From Paludibacteraceae bacterium (GTDB taxonomy: Bacteria > Bacteroidota > Bacteroidia > Bacteroidales > Paludibacteraceae): a DNA stretch of 64,000 nt. A model generated the notes under the pieces. The model did not search any database, was not told where the DNA came from, and worked only from the letters and a program-made list of their open reading frames with translations. The stretch covers positions 1 through 64,000 of the forward strand of contig JAFGVL010000023.1 of the NCBI GenBank assembly GCA_016938015.1, written 5' to 3'. Positions 28,948 through 38,958 of this stretch are shown here, piece after piece; the stretch's first letter is position 1, and each line of letters opens with the position of its first letter. The position numbers and the translations under genes are program-made.

Positions 28948-29685
28948 TTATTTTTGAGAGAAACCACTTACTACAATATTTCTGACTTCTTTAGCCAAAT
29001 TGTGGGTTTCTTGTTCAGATAAATCGTTGTTGCTTTCGATGGGAGTATGAATAATGAGTTTGATTTTTCCGGGTGTAACAATAAACGTGTGGCGCGACAT
29101 ACGTTCGTAAGCACCAATAATGGTCATTGGAACAATAGGTAATTTTATGTCGGTAGCAATACTAAAGGCGCCTCTTTTAAAAGAGCCTACATTTCCATCG
29201 TGTGTTCTGGTGCCTTCCGGAAAAACCACGATACAGTTTCCGTTAATTAATTTTTTTTCGGCTTCGGCAATGCTTTTTTTAGCGGCTATGGGGCTACTTC
29301 TGTCAATAAAAATATGTCCGGCGGCTTCGCAAGCGTTTCCTACAAAAGGAATTTTTCGTAATTCTTTTTTCATTATCCAGCTAAAAGGGTTGTTAAGCCA
29401 ACCATAAATTACCCAAATATCAAAAAAGCTTTGATGGTTAGCCACAAAAATATACGATTTTTTCGGGTCAATTTTTTCCAACCCTTCTACAGAAACAGAA
29501 ATAAAACTTAAGAAACATACCAATTTAGACCACAGGCGTGGAGGTATGGTTTTTAATAATGGTTTTGATTGTATGTATGAAAGGCAAATGGTAGATAAGG
29601 CAGTGAGTATAGTTGCTACAATTAATATCGGAATAAGAATTAAAAATTCATATATGATGAATAGGGGTTTTGTAAATCCGTTCAT
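28948..29685 (-). CDS. plsC: 1-acyl-sn-glycerol-3-phosphate acyltransferase
   Basis: VANHQSFFDIWVIYG (HX4D), FPEGTRTHDGNVGSFKRGAF, LPIVPMTIIGA. Confidence 0.9.
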   Translation of the reverse strand: MNGFTKPLFIIYEFLILIPILIVATILTALSTICLSYIQSKPLLKTIPPRLWSKLVCFLSFISVSVEGLEKIDPKKSYIFVANHQSFFDIWVIYGWLNNPFSWIMKKELRKIPFVGNACEAAGHIFIDRSSPIAAKKSIAEAEKKLINGNCIVVFPEGTRTHDGNVGSFKRGAFSIATDIKLPIVPMTIIGAYERMSRHTFIVTPGKIKLIIHTPIESNNDLSEQETHNLAKEVRNIVVSGFSQK

Positions 29686-29858
29686 TTTTTAATAAAAAAT
29701 AAATTAAAATGCTGATATTTAGTTGCAAATATAAAAATTATGTGAGAATAAAGCCAATTAAGGCGGATTTTTTTGCTTATTTTAAAAAACAAATAGTTCA
29801 ATTGTAATATGTAAAAACAAGCAAAGCCTTGCATATAAGCGAAGCTTTTTCTTTGTTT

Positions 29859-29943
29859 GCTCTTCAGCTAGTCCCGATAGCTATCGGTATTGAACCTAGG
29901 ACCCTCCCGATTTTCAATCGGGATGCTCTAAGCAACTGGTTGT
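29859..29943 (-). pseudogene. Decayed tRNA-like sequence with GAA (Phe-type) anticodon loop
   Basis: Minus strand: ccagttgcttagagcatcccgattgaaaatcgggagggtcctaggttcaa...ctagctgaagagc; anticodon stem CCCGA-TTGAAAA-TCGGG; no matching 5' acceptor strand; T arm interrupted by palindrome ccgatagctatcgg. Confidence 0.6.
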
Positions 29944-29953
29944 AATAAAAAAA

Positions 29954-29973
29954 GGGTAACATTTCTGTTACCC
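29954..29973 (-). terminator. Rho-independent terminator of tRNA-Asn
   Basis: gggtaac-agaaat-gttaccc followed by TTTTTTT on the minus strand. Confidence 0.75.
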
Positions 29974-29978
29974 TATTG

Positions 29979-30052
29979 CTCTTCAGCTAGGACTTGAACC
30001 TAGGACCCCCTGATTAACAGTCAGGTGCTCTAACCAACTGAGCTACTGAAGA
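29979..30052 (-). tRNA. tRNA-Asn (anticodon GTT)
   Basis: Minus strand TCTTCAGTAGCTCAGTTGGTTAGAGCACCTGACTGTTAATCAGGGGGTCCTAGGTTCAAGTCCTAGCTGAAGAG; complete acceptor, D, anticodon (CTGTTAA) and T arms; 74 nt. Confidence 0.95.
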
Positions 30053-30142
30053 ATTTATACTATCTTAAAAAAATTGAGCTGCAAAGGTAATGGCTTGTTT
30101 TGAAATATGCAATATATTTGCACAAAATTAAACAAATATTTT

Positions 30143-31120
30143 ATGCAAAAAATTTTAGGAATGGGCAATGCCATAGTGGATGTGTTAATTCAAATTGATA
30201 ACGATTTGCTTTTAGAACAATTAGGATTGCCTAAAGGAAGTATGCAATTAGTAGACACAAACTTTATTGAAAAAAATGTGCCTGTATTAGAAAAATACAA
30301 AAAACATATGGCTACAGGGGGCTCTGCTGCCAACACTATTTCGGGCTTAGCTAAACTGGGAGTTGCTACCGGTTTTATTGGTAAAATTGGAGAAGACGAG
30401 GCCGGTTCGTTTTTTAAATCAGACTCATTAAAAAGTGGAATTAATGCTCACCTTCAGCAATCAAAGAATTTATCCGGTCAGTGTTTGGTATTAATTTCGC
30501 CCGACGGAGAGCGAACCATGTGTACCTTTTTAGGAGCCGCTTGCGAGCTCACAGCAAACGATTTAAGTACGGGTATGTTTGATGGCTACCACTATTTTCA
30601 TATCGAAGGATATTTGGTTCAAAACCATGAGTTAATACGTCAAGCTGTTAAATTGGCTAAAAAGGCTGGTTTAAAAGTATCTATCGATTTAGCCAGTTAT
30701 AATGTGGTAGAAGCAAACTTGGATTTTCTACGTGAAATTATCTCCGGTTATGTAGATATCGTATTTGCAAATGAAGAAGAAGCATTTGCTTTAACAGGCT
30801 TAGAAGCCGATAAAGCTGTACACGAAATTGCTAAAGTTTGCGATATTGCAGTTGTAAAAGTAGGTAAAGAAGGCTCACATATTAAAGCAAATGGAGTAAG
30901 TCATCGTATAGAAGGAATTACAGCTAACTGTATTGATACAACTGGGGCAGGCGATTTATTTGCTTCAGGTTTTTTATATGGTATGACCCATCAATATCCT
31001 CTTGATGTTTGTGCAAAGATAGGTTCTATTGTTGCCGGAAATGTAGTAGAAGTAGTAGGGGCTAAAATGGAACAAAACCGTTGGGATAGGATGAGAATAG
31101 CCCTTGAAAAAGTGATATAA
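30143..31120 (+). CDS. PfkB-family sugar/nucleoside (adenosine-type) kinase
   Basis: GNAIVDVLIQID, ATGGSAANTISGLAKLG, DTTGAGDLFASGFLYG. Confidence 0.92.
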   Translation: MQKILGMGNAIVDVLIQIDNDLLLEQLGLPKGSMQLVDTNFIEKNVPVLEKYKKHMATGGSAANTISGLAKLGVATGFIGKIGEDEAGSFFKSDSLKSGINAHLQQSKNLSGQCLVLISPDGERTMCTFLGAACELTANDLSTGMFDGYHYFHIEGYLVQNHELIRQAVKLAKKAGLKVSIDLASYNVVEANLDFLREIISGYVDIVFANEEEAFALTGLEADKAVHEIAKVCDIAVVKVGKEGSHIKANGVSHRIEGITANCIDTTGAGDLFASGFLYGMTHQYPLDVCAKIGSIVAGNVVEVVGAKMEQNRWDRMRIALEKVI

Positions 31121-31654
31121 GTGAATAAAAAACTTAAATTAGAACAGCTTAACCGTATTTCTCCCGAACAGTTTAAACAAGCAGAGAAAATACCTCTTAT
31201 TGTGGTACTCGACAATGTGCGAAGTCTTCACAATGTAGGAGCCGTTTTTCGTACCTCCGACGCTTTTTTGGTACAAGCTGTGTATTTGTGTGGTATTACC
31301 TGCGTACCTCCCAATGCGGAAATACACAAAACTGCTCTCGGTGCTGAATTTACTGTCGATTGGAAATATTGGGGAAAAACCTTGGATGCGGTAAATGACT
31401 TAAAAGAAAAAGGTTATACGGTTTTTTCCATTGAACAGGCCGAAGAGAGCATTATGTTGCCTAATTTAGTAGTGAACAAATCGAAAAAATATGCTGTAAT
31501 ACTTGGCAACGAAGTAAAAGGGGTACAACAAGAAGTTATTAATGCTAGTGATGCTTGTATAGAATTACCTCAATACGGCACTAAACACTCACTTAATGTT
31601 TCTGTAACTGCCGGAATAGTGATTTGGGAATTTGCTATGAAACTAAAAAAGTAA
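31121..31654 (+). CDS. SpoU/TrmH-family RNA methyltransferase
   Basis: VLDNVRSLHNVGAVFRTSDAF, AVILGNEVKGV, IELPQYGTKHSLNVSVTAGI; GTG start directly abutting the upstream gene. Confidence 0.92.
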   Translation: MNKKLKLEQLNRISPEQFKQAEKIPLIVVLDNVRSLHNVGAVFRTSDAFLVQAVYLCGITCVPPNAEIHKTALGAEFTVDWKYWGKTLDAVNDLKEKGYTVFSIEQAEESIMLPNLVVNKSKKYAVILGNEVKGVQQEVINASDACIELPQYGTKHSLNVSVTAGIVIWEFAMKLKK

Positions 31655-31663
31655 GCGTTAGTC

Positions 31664-32656
31664 TCAATACTCTTTTACCGCTACACTACACCCGCCTATT
31701 ATACCTATGCCATGCTTGATATTGGTATATACCTGGTTGGGTTCCGAAAAAAACGACATGCCCGAAGATGCCGTATTCTTTTTGGCCGAACTTAAAAAGA
31801 GAAAAGCATCTTTGTTAAACGAATAGAATTTTAACCGTTTTGTTTTAGGAGTTGGGTCAAGGTTTAAAAGCAGTGAATCGGTAGCACTAAAGGTAATTTC
31901 TTTTACATAAACGCTCATGCTGTAGGCTTGACCGTTAATTTTATCATCTTCGAAAATCAGTATTTTGGCATCTTGCTTGTTTCCGTCGAAAATAATTTTG
32001 TCTTCTGTAAATATCTCCAAAGGGTTGTCGACAGAATCGGTTCCTAGTTGCATGGTTGTCCAATCAATTTGTATGTCATCTTCTAAAACAGCTACGCCAT
32101 AAAAGTTTTCTTCAGTTGCATTGTCGGTAAAATGAATAGTAAAATGGGTAAGTTTCCATCGGATGGTATCGTAACTACTTTGTCCGTTGTAATAAGAAAA
32201 CTGCATTTCTTCTTTGTAGCTTACGGTTGTGTCAACTGATATGACAATTTTTTGAGGTAAAATGGTACTTCCTTCGGCTACTTCTTTTATTGTTGGACTG
32301 CTAACTACAACTCGAATTTCATCTTTTTCTTGAGGAATGTAACCGGCTTTGTATATACCCGAATCGGCAGAAATAAGCGCCATTGTTTCTTTAAAAGTGC
32401 CATTTACAAATAGTTTTACTTCGGCATTAGTTACTCCTAAGTAGTTGCCGTTTTTGTCTTTTAGTGGGTCGTCTGTTATATCTAAAAAGAAAACGCTTTT
32501 AGTAATTTGTGCGTACAAAACACTATCGGGAGTAGCCATAATATGAGTTACCAGTAGGGAGCTTGATTCATCTTCGTCAAATTCAATAACATCTTCGCAG
32601 CTTACTAAAGCAACAATGCTAATAAAAAGGCTAAGTATATAAAATAACGGTTTCAT
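31664..32656 (-). CDS. DUF4249-like outer-membrane lipoprotein
   Basis: Lipobox-like ...VALVSCEDVIEFD N-terminus; paired directly downstream of a TonB-dependent receptor. Confidence 0.75.
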   Translation of the reverse strand: MKPLFYILSLFISIVALVSCEDVIEFDEDESSSLLVTHIMATPDSVLYAQITKSVFFLDITDDPLKDKNGNYLGVTNAEVKLFVNGTFKETMALISADSGIYKAGYIPQEKDEIRVVVSSPTIKEVAEGSTILPQKIVISVDTTVSYKEEMQFSYYNGQSSYDTIRWKLTHFTIHFTDNATEENFYGVAVLEDDIQIDWTTMQLGTDSVDNPLEIFTEDKIIFDGNKQDAKILIFEDDKINGQAYSMSVYVKEITFSATDSLLLNLDPTPKTKRLKFYSFNKDAFLFLSSAKKNTASSGMSFFSEPNQVYTNIKHGIGIIGGCSVAVKEY

Positions 32657-32668
32657 AGGTGTGGAGTT

Positions 32669-35014
32669 TTAAAATTTTAAGCTATAAGAAACAGATGGTA
32701 AAATGGGTAAAATAGAAAGTTGTTTAAGTTGGTTTTGTTTGGTATTGCTATCGTAATCAGTAAAAATTATAAAAGCGTTTTTATGATTGTACACATTAAA
32801 AATACTAATGTTCCAGGTTCTTTCTGCCCATTTGAGTTTTTTATGAAAGTTAACGCTCAAATCTAAACGGTGCGAGTTGGGCATGCGAAAATTATTTCTA
32901 TTTTCGTAATACGTATATTGTTGTCCGTAATTAATGCCGCCAAGATTTGTGGGGGCGTTAAACAATTGCGTGCCTAAAGTAGCAGTTGTTCCTGTTCCAA
33001 AAATCCAATTGGCTCCTATATCCAATTTTCTCGAAAACTTATGCGAAAGGGTAATACTCAAATCGTGTCGTCTGTCGTATTTGGCAGGAAAAGTATTTCC
33101 AAAACTGATATTATCAAACTGTCGGTTGGCCCAAGCCAAGGTATAGCCAATCCATCCGGTTGTTTTCCCTACCGATTTTTCAAAGAGAATCTCCATTCCG
33201 TACGACCAGCCTTGTCCGATTTCAATTTTTTCTTCCCATCCTTCAGCTATCGAGCCGTTTTCTGAAAATAAACTTTCGCCTTCTTTATATTCTATCAAAT
33301 TATCCATTTTTTTATAATATCCTTCTACTGATAATTCTATGTTTGCCGGTAGTTTATAAAATACGCCTGCCGAAAATTGTTTTGCTTTCATCGGTTCAAC
33401 ACGTTTGGTAACGGGAACCCATAGGTCTGTTGGTAGGCTGATGGAGTTACTTGCCAATAGATGCACATACTGTGACATTTCGCAATATGCTATTTTAAAA
33501 GAGAGGTCTTGGTTTAACATGAATCGTACTGAAGCTCGAGGTTCTAGCGATTGATAGGTTTTTTCTTGCACGTAAAAATTGGAATAATGCAGCCCAATAT
33601 TTCCTTTGATGTATTTGTTGAGGGTCACATTATCTTCGATGTAAAAATTTACTTCATGCGGATAAACATTATTATTTCCATTTACCACAGTAGTATCGAA
33701 ACCTGTTAATGCGGCTTCGAAAGAGGTAACATCGGGTTTAAACGTGTGGTAAGTATATTCTCCTCCAACTTTAATTTCGTTATACACGTTGGGGTTGTAA
33801 TCTAAGTCGATACGTGCTGTTTGGTCTTCTATGCCCGATTTATATCCCATGCCCATTGTGCCTGCATCGCCATCCATGGCAATTTTAATGTTGGATAGAT
33901 AGCTGGTGTAATTTAAGGTAGTATTACAGAATAATTTTGGGGCAATGCGCCAATTCCATCGAAGCGCTCCAATGGTGTTGCCCCAGTTCCAATCCATATC
34001 CATACTTGTTTTTGAATTGTCGGAGTTAGAGTAATTATATCCTGTAGATATTACATCATTGCCATTGTAGAAGCTAACAAACAAGCGGTGTTTGTCATTT
34101 ATTTTATGTGTGATTTTTGCGTTAACATCGTAAAAATAATACCCAAAACTTGTTTTACTATCTTCTCCTTTTTGATAGCTATTCATAAGAGGTTTTGTAA
34201 GTAAATCGATGTATGATCGCCTACCAGAAAGACTAAAGGTGGTTTTTTCTTTAATAATAGGACCTTCTATACTAAGTTTGGAAGAAAGTAAACCAATACT
34301 TGCATTTCCATGTATATGCTTATTATTTCCGTCGTTGGTTGTAATGTCTATTACAGATGATAATCGACTGCCAAAACGAGCAGGGAAACTTCCTTTATAT
34401 AGGGTAACATTTTTAATGGCATCTGCGTTAAAAACTGAAAAGAAACCCATTAGGTGATTGGCATTGTAAACCGGAACACCGTCTAACAACATTAAGTTTT
34501 CGTCAGGGCCACCTCCTCGTACATACATGCCCGAAGAGCCCTCGGTGCCCGATTGTACGCCGGGCAACATTTGCAAGGCTTTGATAACATCCACTTCGCC
34601 CATCATGGCAGGCATGCTTTTTATTTGCGAAATAGGAATATTGATGGTACTCATTTGCGAACCACGAACTCCTGTTTCGGCAATATTGGCCGAAACTATC
34701 AGTTCTTTTAACTCCAAATTATCTTCAAAATCAAGATTAATGATAGTGTCTTTGTTAAGCGTAAAAGCGATTTCTTTCTTTTTAAAACCCGTTGTACTGT
34801 AAGTTAATTGAACCGAACTTTTAGGAAGTGTAAGTGTATAAAACCCGTAAGTATTGGTAATTGCTCCTTTTTTGCTGATGTTGTCGTAAACACTAGCACC
34901 AATAAGGGTTTCGCCCGATTTTTTCTCTGTTATATAACCACTTATGGTATAGTGCTGTGAGAAACTATAAAAAGGAAGTAGGAAGATAAAAAACAGTAAA
35001 AAGGTTGCTTTCAT
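32669..35014 (-). CDS. TonB-dependent receptor with carboxypeptidase-regulatory-like domain
   Basis: ISGYITEKKSGETLIGASVYD, plug domain VDVIKALQMLPGVQSGTEGSSGMYVRGGGPDENLMLLDGVPVYN; beta-barrel C-terminus. Confidence 0.93.
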   Translation of the reverse strand: MKATFLLFFIFLLPFYSFSQHYTISGYITEKKSGETLIGASVYDNISKKGAITNTYGFYTLTLPKSSVQLTYSTTGFKKKEIAFTLNKDTIINLDFEDNLELKELIVSANIAETGVRGSQMSTINIPISQIKSMPAMMGEVDVIKALQMLPGVQSGTEGSSGMYVRGGGPDENLMLLDGVPVYNANHLMGFFSVFNADAIKNVTLYKGSFPARFGSRLSSVIDITTNDGNNKHIHGNASIGLLSSKLSIEGPIIKEKTTFSLSGRRSYIDLLTKPLMNSYQKGEDSKTSFGYYFYDVNAKITHKINDKHRLFVSFYNGNDVISTGYNYSNSDNSKTSMDMDWNWGNTIGALRWNWRIAPKLFCNTTLNYTSYLSNIKIAMDGDAGTMGMGYKSGIEDQTARIDLDYNPNVYNEIKVGGEYTYHTFKPDVTSFEAALTGFDTTVVNGNNNVYPHEVNFYIEDNVTLNKYIKGNIGLHYSNFYVQEKTYQSLEPRASVRFMLNQDLSFKIAYCEMSQYVHLLASNSISLPTDLWVPVTKRVEPMKAKQFSAGVFYKLPANIELSVEGYYKKMDNLIEYKEGESLFSENGSIAEGWEEKIEIGQGWSYGMEILFEKSVGKTTGWIGYTLAWANRQFDNISFGNTFPAKYDRRHDLSITLSHKFSRKLDIGANWIFGTGTTATLGTQLFNAPTNLGGINYGQQYTYYENRNNFRMPNSHRLDLSVNFHKKLKWAERTWNISIFNVYNHKNAFIIFTDYDSNTKQNQLKQLSILPILPSVSYSLKF

Positions 35015-35202
35015 TGGAAGTAATTTTTGACAAAAGTAACTAATTAAAATAGTTTTTTGTATTCTAATTAAAAACATAACTTTGTTTTTTGAATACAAAG
35101 AAAAATTAGTTATTCAACTATTTAAAGTAGAAATCGATAAAACACATGATTTTTACTGTTTAAATAAGAATAAAGCAAGCTGAGCCATAAATAATTTTGA
35201 CA

Positions 35203-35877
35203 ATGAAAATATTGGTAGTAGAAGATGAACCTAAGTTAGCCACAGCTCTTATAAAGGGATTGAAAGTTGAAAGTTATTTGGTTGATGTTGCCTATGATGG
35301 TGAAGTAGCTATAGAGTTGGCTTTGGTAAACGATTATGATATAATTCTGTTAGATTATTTATTGCCAAAACGTAATGGCTTGGAGGTTTTGAAGGAGATT
35401 CGAAATCGGAATTGTTTGTCGAAGGTGCTCATGCTTACAGCAAAAGATGCCATTCAAGATAAGGTAGACGGACTCAATATGGGAGCCGATGATTATATGG
35501 TAAAACCCTTTGCATTTGAGGAGTTGTTAGCGCGTATTCGAGTGTTGCTTCGTAGAGGAAGTAACGAAAAATTATCTATTTTGATGGCGGGTGATTTATC
35601 ACTCAACCTCCTTAATCATGAGGTATTTAGAGCTGGTAAAAAGATAGACCTTTCTGTAAAAGAATATGCTTTGTTAGAGTATTTCTTGCGCCATCAGAAC
35701 GAGTTAGTTAGTCGCACCCAACTTTGGGAGCATGTGTGGGAAATGGATATAAACAATTTCTCCAATGTGGTGGATGTGTATGTATGTTATTTGCGAAACA
35801 AAATAGATAAGAAACCTTTTAAGCCCCTTATTCATACACTTCGTGGAAAAGGATATATACTCAAAACGGATGATTAA
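35203..35877 (+). CDS. OmpR-family DNA-binding response regulator
   Basis: MKILVVEDEPKLATAL, DIILLDYLLPKRNG, LTAKDAIQDKVDGLNMGADDYMVKPF, winged-helix output ending LRGKGYILKTDD. Confidence 0.95.
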   Translation: MKILVVEDEPKLATALIKGLKVESYLVDVAYDGEVAIELALVNDYDIILLDYLLPKRNGLEVLKEIRNRNCLSKVLMLTAKDAIQDKVDGLNMGADDYMVKPFAFEELLARIRVLLRRGSNEKLSILMAGDLSLNLLNHEVFRAGKKIDLSVKEYALLEYFLRHQNELVSRTQLWEHVWEMDINNFSNVVDVYVCYLRNKIDKKPFKPLIHTLRGKGYILKTDD

Positions 35878-37258
35878 TCTGCGCTCTATTCGCACAAAAA
35901 TTCTTTTGTGGTTCGTGTCTGCTTTATTTTTTATAATGATAGCTTCCAGTTTGTCATTTTATTTTTATATGAAAGATTTTTTGAATTCTAATGCAGAAAG
36001 GCTTATTCGCGATAAAAATTTTGCTGTGGGAGGATGGATTGATTTTCGTAATAAAGACATGAATAAACAAGTAAATGCATATAAACAATCGCAAGAAGCA
36101 AATCTATTTATTCAAGTAACTGATTTGAATAGAAAGGTAATAGGCCGAACAGATAACTTACATTCAACTCTTCCTTTAGGCGAAACATTAGCTCGTAAGG
36201 TTTATCAATTAGATAATGTTGTGATTACGCGATATCAAAGTTCAAAATATGGTAATTTGCTTATTGCAAATGGTACAGGGCTTAATAATGGGATAATTCT
36301 TGGTTTTGTACAAGTAGCTATTCAAGAAGAGGAAATAATTAAAACATTAGATAGGGTTATTCGGTGGATATTATTGAGTATCCCTATATTGTTATTTATG
36401 TCCTTTGTATTAGGGTTTTTTCTTACAAAAACTTTGATAGCACCATTTGCAACAATTAGTGGAGTAGCAAAAAGAATTTCATTTAATGAACTTGGAAATA
36501 GTCGTTTGCCTATTGTAAATCCACATGATGAATTGGGCGAATTAACTATTACTATAAATGAATTGTTAGATAGACTGAATGATGCGGTAAATTCTCAACA
36601 GCAATTTGTAGCTGATGCTGCTCATGAGTTAAGAACCCCATTAGCTATTATGCAAAGCGAAATAGAAATATCACTTAGAGAGAAAACAACAAACATAGAT
36701 ATTCAACAAATTTTAAAAAGCAATTTAGAAGAAGTACACCGATTAACTGCTATAACAGATAATTTAATTGTGTTAACTCGCTTTGATTCAAATAAGGGGA
36801 TTGCTGAAAAAACAAATGTTGATTTAAAGGGGATGTGCCAACAAGTTGTAGGGCGCTTTAATATTGCACTTACACAGAATGATATACGCTTTGATATTAA
36901 TGGAGATGATACTGTTTTTATACGAGGGAACAAAGCTTATTTAGAACAAATGTTTATCAATATCATTGATAACTCCATTAAGTATTCATTTCCTAAATCC
37001 AATATTGAGCTTACTATTAATCAATTTAATAAAGGAGCTCATGTCTTACTAAAAGATACGGGTATTGGAATTCCTCAAGAAGAGTTGCCTTTTATTTTTA
37101 ATCGATTTTATCGGGTAGATAAATCCCGTTCAAGCAAAATACCGGGATCTGGTTTGGGATTAGCTATTGTAAAATCGATAGTTGATTTTCATCAGGGTAG
37201 CATTGAAATAAAAAGTGAACTTGGTAAAGGAACAAAAATTTTTATTGAATTGCCGTGA
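35870..37258 (+). CDS. Sensor histidine kinase (HAMP, HisKA, HATPase_c)
   Basis: FVADAAHELRTPLAIMQSEIE, NIIDNSIKYS, GIGIPQEELPFIFNRFYR, GSGLGLAIVKSI; ATG overlaps the response-regulator stop (ATGATTAA). Confidence 0.95.
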   Translation: MINLRSIRTKILLWFVSALFFIMIASSLSFYFYMKDFLNSNAERLIRDKNFAVGGWIDFRNKDMNKQVNAYKQSQEANLFIQVTDLNRKVIGRTDNLHSTLPLGETLARKVYQLDNVVITRYQSSKYGNLLIANGTGLNNGIILGFVQVAIQEEEIIKTLDRVIRWILLSIPILLFMSFVLGFFLTKTLIAPFATISGVAKRISFNELGNSRLPIVNPHDELGELTITINELLDRLNDAVNSQQQFVADAAHELRTPLAIMQSEIEISLREKTTNIDIQQILKSNLEEVHRLTAITDNLIVLTRFDSNKGIAEKTNVDLKGMCQQVVGRFNIALTQNDIRFDINGDDTVFIRGNKAYLEQMFINIIDNSIKYSFPKSNIELTINQFNKGAHVLLKDTGIGIPQEELPFIFNRFYRVDKSRSSKIPGSGLGLAIVKSIVDFHQGSIEIKSELGKGTKIFIELP

Positions 37259-37297
37259 TTTCTTTCATTCTAATCTTTTTCTAATGTTTATCAGGTA

Positions 37298-37305
37298 TTT
37301 TTGTC
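37298..37305 (+). promoter_or_regulatory. Possible -7 box (TATTTTTG) upstream of the 37337 gene
   Basis: TAnnTTTG match 32 nt upstream of the ATG; -33 element not convincing. Confidence 0.3.
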
Positions 37306-37336
37306 TTCATAATTCTAAATTTTACAATTTATAACT

Positions 37337-38887
37337 ATGAAAAAATTAATTCTAATGCGCTTAATTACAGCTTTTTTAGTGTTTTCTTGTTCAGTGTCTA
37401 TTATGGCAGTGAGTTTTCGAAATGTGGCATTAAACAGTACTATTACTACAGTAGAACCATTTAAAGGAATAGTTTTTTGGCCCGGTAATGAAGATATGAC
37501 TGCCTATCAAAATTCTATTGGACTGGAATTTTCTTATTGTTTGTATAGCGATGTGGTAAGTGCTGCCGGAGTTTATAACTGGACTAACTTTGATGCTCTG
37601 TTAGACGACATTGCCGGTCGTGAACACCAAGCGGTAATTCGTTTTAGGTATGAATATCCGGGAGCTGATGGTGCTATAGGCGGAGTGGATGGAGCTTGTG
37701 CTGTACCCGCTTATATCAAAGCCTTGCCGGGGTATACTGAAACATATAATGCGAATGCCGGAGGAGACGGACCTACTTATTATGCTGATTGGTCGAATGC
37801 AGAATTACAGCGTTTTACCAAAGAGTTTTATACCAACTTTGCCGAACGATATGATAATGACCCCCGTATAGCCTTTGTTCAAACAGGATTTGGACATTGG
37901 TCCGAATACCACATTTATGGAACCACGCTTAATTTAGGGCATAATTTTCCGTCGCATGCCTATCAAAAGGATTTTTTGCAACACATGGATACTACCTTTA
38001 AAAAAACACCTTGGAGCGTTTCTATCGATATTGCCGATACAGAATATACTCCCGTAGTAAATGATGCTGATTTAATGGCTCTGAAATTTGGCTTATTCGA
38101 CGACTCGTTTATGCATGCCGAGCACGATTTGGATCAAGGAGACGGATATAACGAAAGCTGTTGGAACGATTTGAATAGAAGTCGTTGGCAAATATCTCCG
38201 GCCGGGGGCGAGTTTAGTTATTATACTGATAACGACCAAAAAAATGCTTTAAACCCTGCCGGTATGTATGGGGGTACGTGGGAGCAACGTGCCGCACAGT
38301 ATCATATGACCTATATTATTGGTAACGATGTTACCTCCGGTTCTTATGCTACAGTAGCTCGTGTAAAAGAAGCCGGCATGGCTGCAGGGTATAAGTTTGA
38401 AATAACTAACTATAAAGCAAGCTTAAATTCAGCTCTTGTTACGGTTAAAAATTGTGGTGTTGCTCCACTTTATCACGATGCGTATGTAACCATAAAGGGA
38501 GTGCGTAGTGATACCTCGTTAAAAGGACTTTTGCCGGGGTCTAGTATTATTTGCGAAATTATGGGTGTTAGTATAGACGAAAATGAATCGCCCGTTCCAA
38601 CTATTACTTCCGATAAATTACTTGCCGGAAAAACCATTCCGTATCAAGCAAATTTAACTGCCACCGGAATAAAAAATACGCCTGCTGAGAGTTTTATTAA
38701 ATTAAAAGGCAATATATTGGAGTTTGATGGGGAAAATTTCTTTGTAACTATTTATAATACTGATGGAGCAAAAATTGTTGGTACAAGAGAAGCTTCTTTC
38801 GATTTATCTGTTTTTGGTTCGGGTTGTTTTATTGTTAAATATGATAATGGAAATGGAGTTGTAGAAGTTAAGAAAGTTGTAAGATAG
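37337..38887 (+). CDS. Secreted DUF4832/beta-galactosidase-like protein with a possible sorting-type C-terminus
   Basis: Signal peptide; FKGIVFWPGNED, RIAFVQTGFGHWSEYHIYG, DLNRSRWQISPAGGEFSYYTD; C-terminal beta domain ending GCFIVKYDNGNGVVEVKKVVR. Confidence 0.6.
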   Translation: MKKLILMRLITAFLVFSCSVSIMAVSFRNVALNSTITTVEPFKGIVFWPGNEDMTAYQNSIGLEFSYCLYSDVVSAAGVYNWTNFDALLDDIAGREHQAVIRFRYEYPGADGAIGGVDGACAVPAYIKALPGYTETYNANAGGDGPTYYADWSNAELQRFTKEFYTNFAERYDNDPRIAFVQTGFGHWSEYHIYGTTLNLGHNFPSHAYQKDFLQHMDTTFKKTPWSVSIDIADTEYTPVVNDADLMALKFGLFDDSFMHAEHDLDQGDGYNESCWNDLNRSRWQISPAGGEFSYYTDNDQKNALNPAGMYGGTWEQRAAQYHMTYIIGNDVTSGSYATVARVKEAGMAAGYKFEITNYKASLNSALVTVKNCGVAPLYHDAYVTIKGVRSDTSLKGLLPGSSIICEIMGVSIDENESPVPTITSDKLLAGKTIPYQANLTATGIKNTPAESFIKLKGNILEFDGENFFVTIYNTDGAKIVGTREASFDLSVFGSGCFIVKYDNGNGVVEVKKVVR

Positions 38888-38958
38888 AAATTTGTATATT
38901 ATTATGAAACGAGGATGCCTTTTGGGTACCCTCGTTTTTTTTATTTGGTTTGCAAGAG

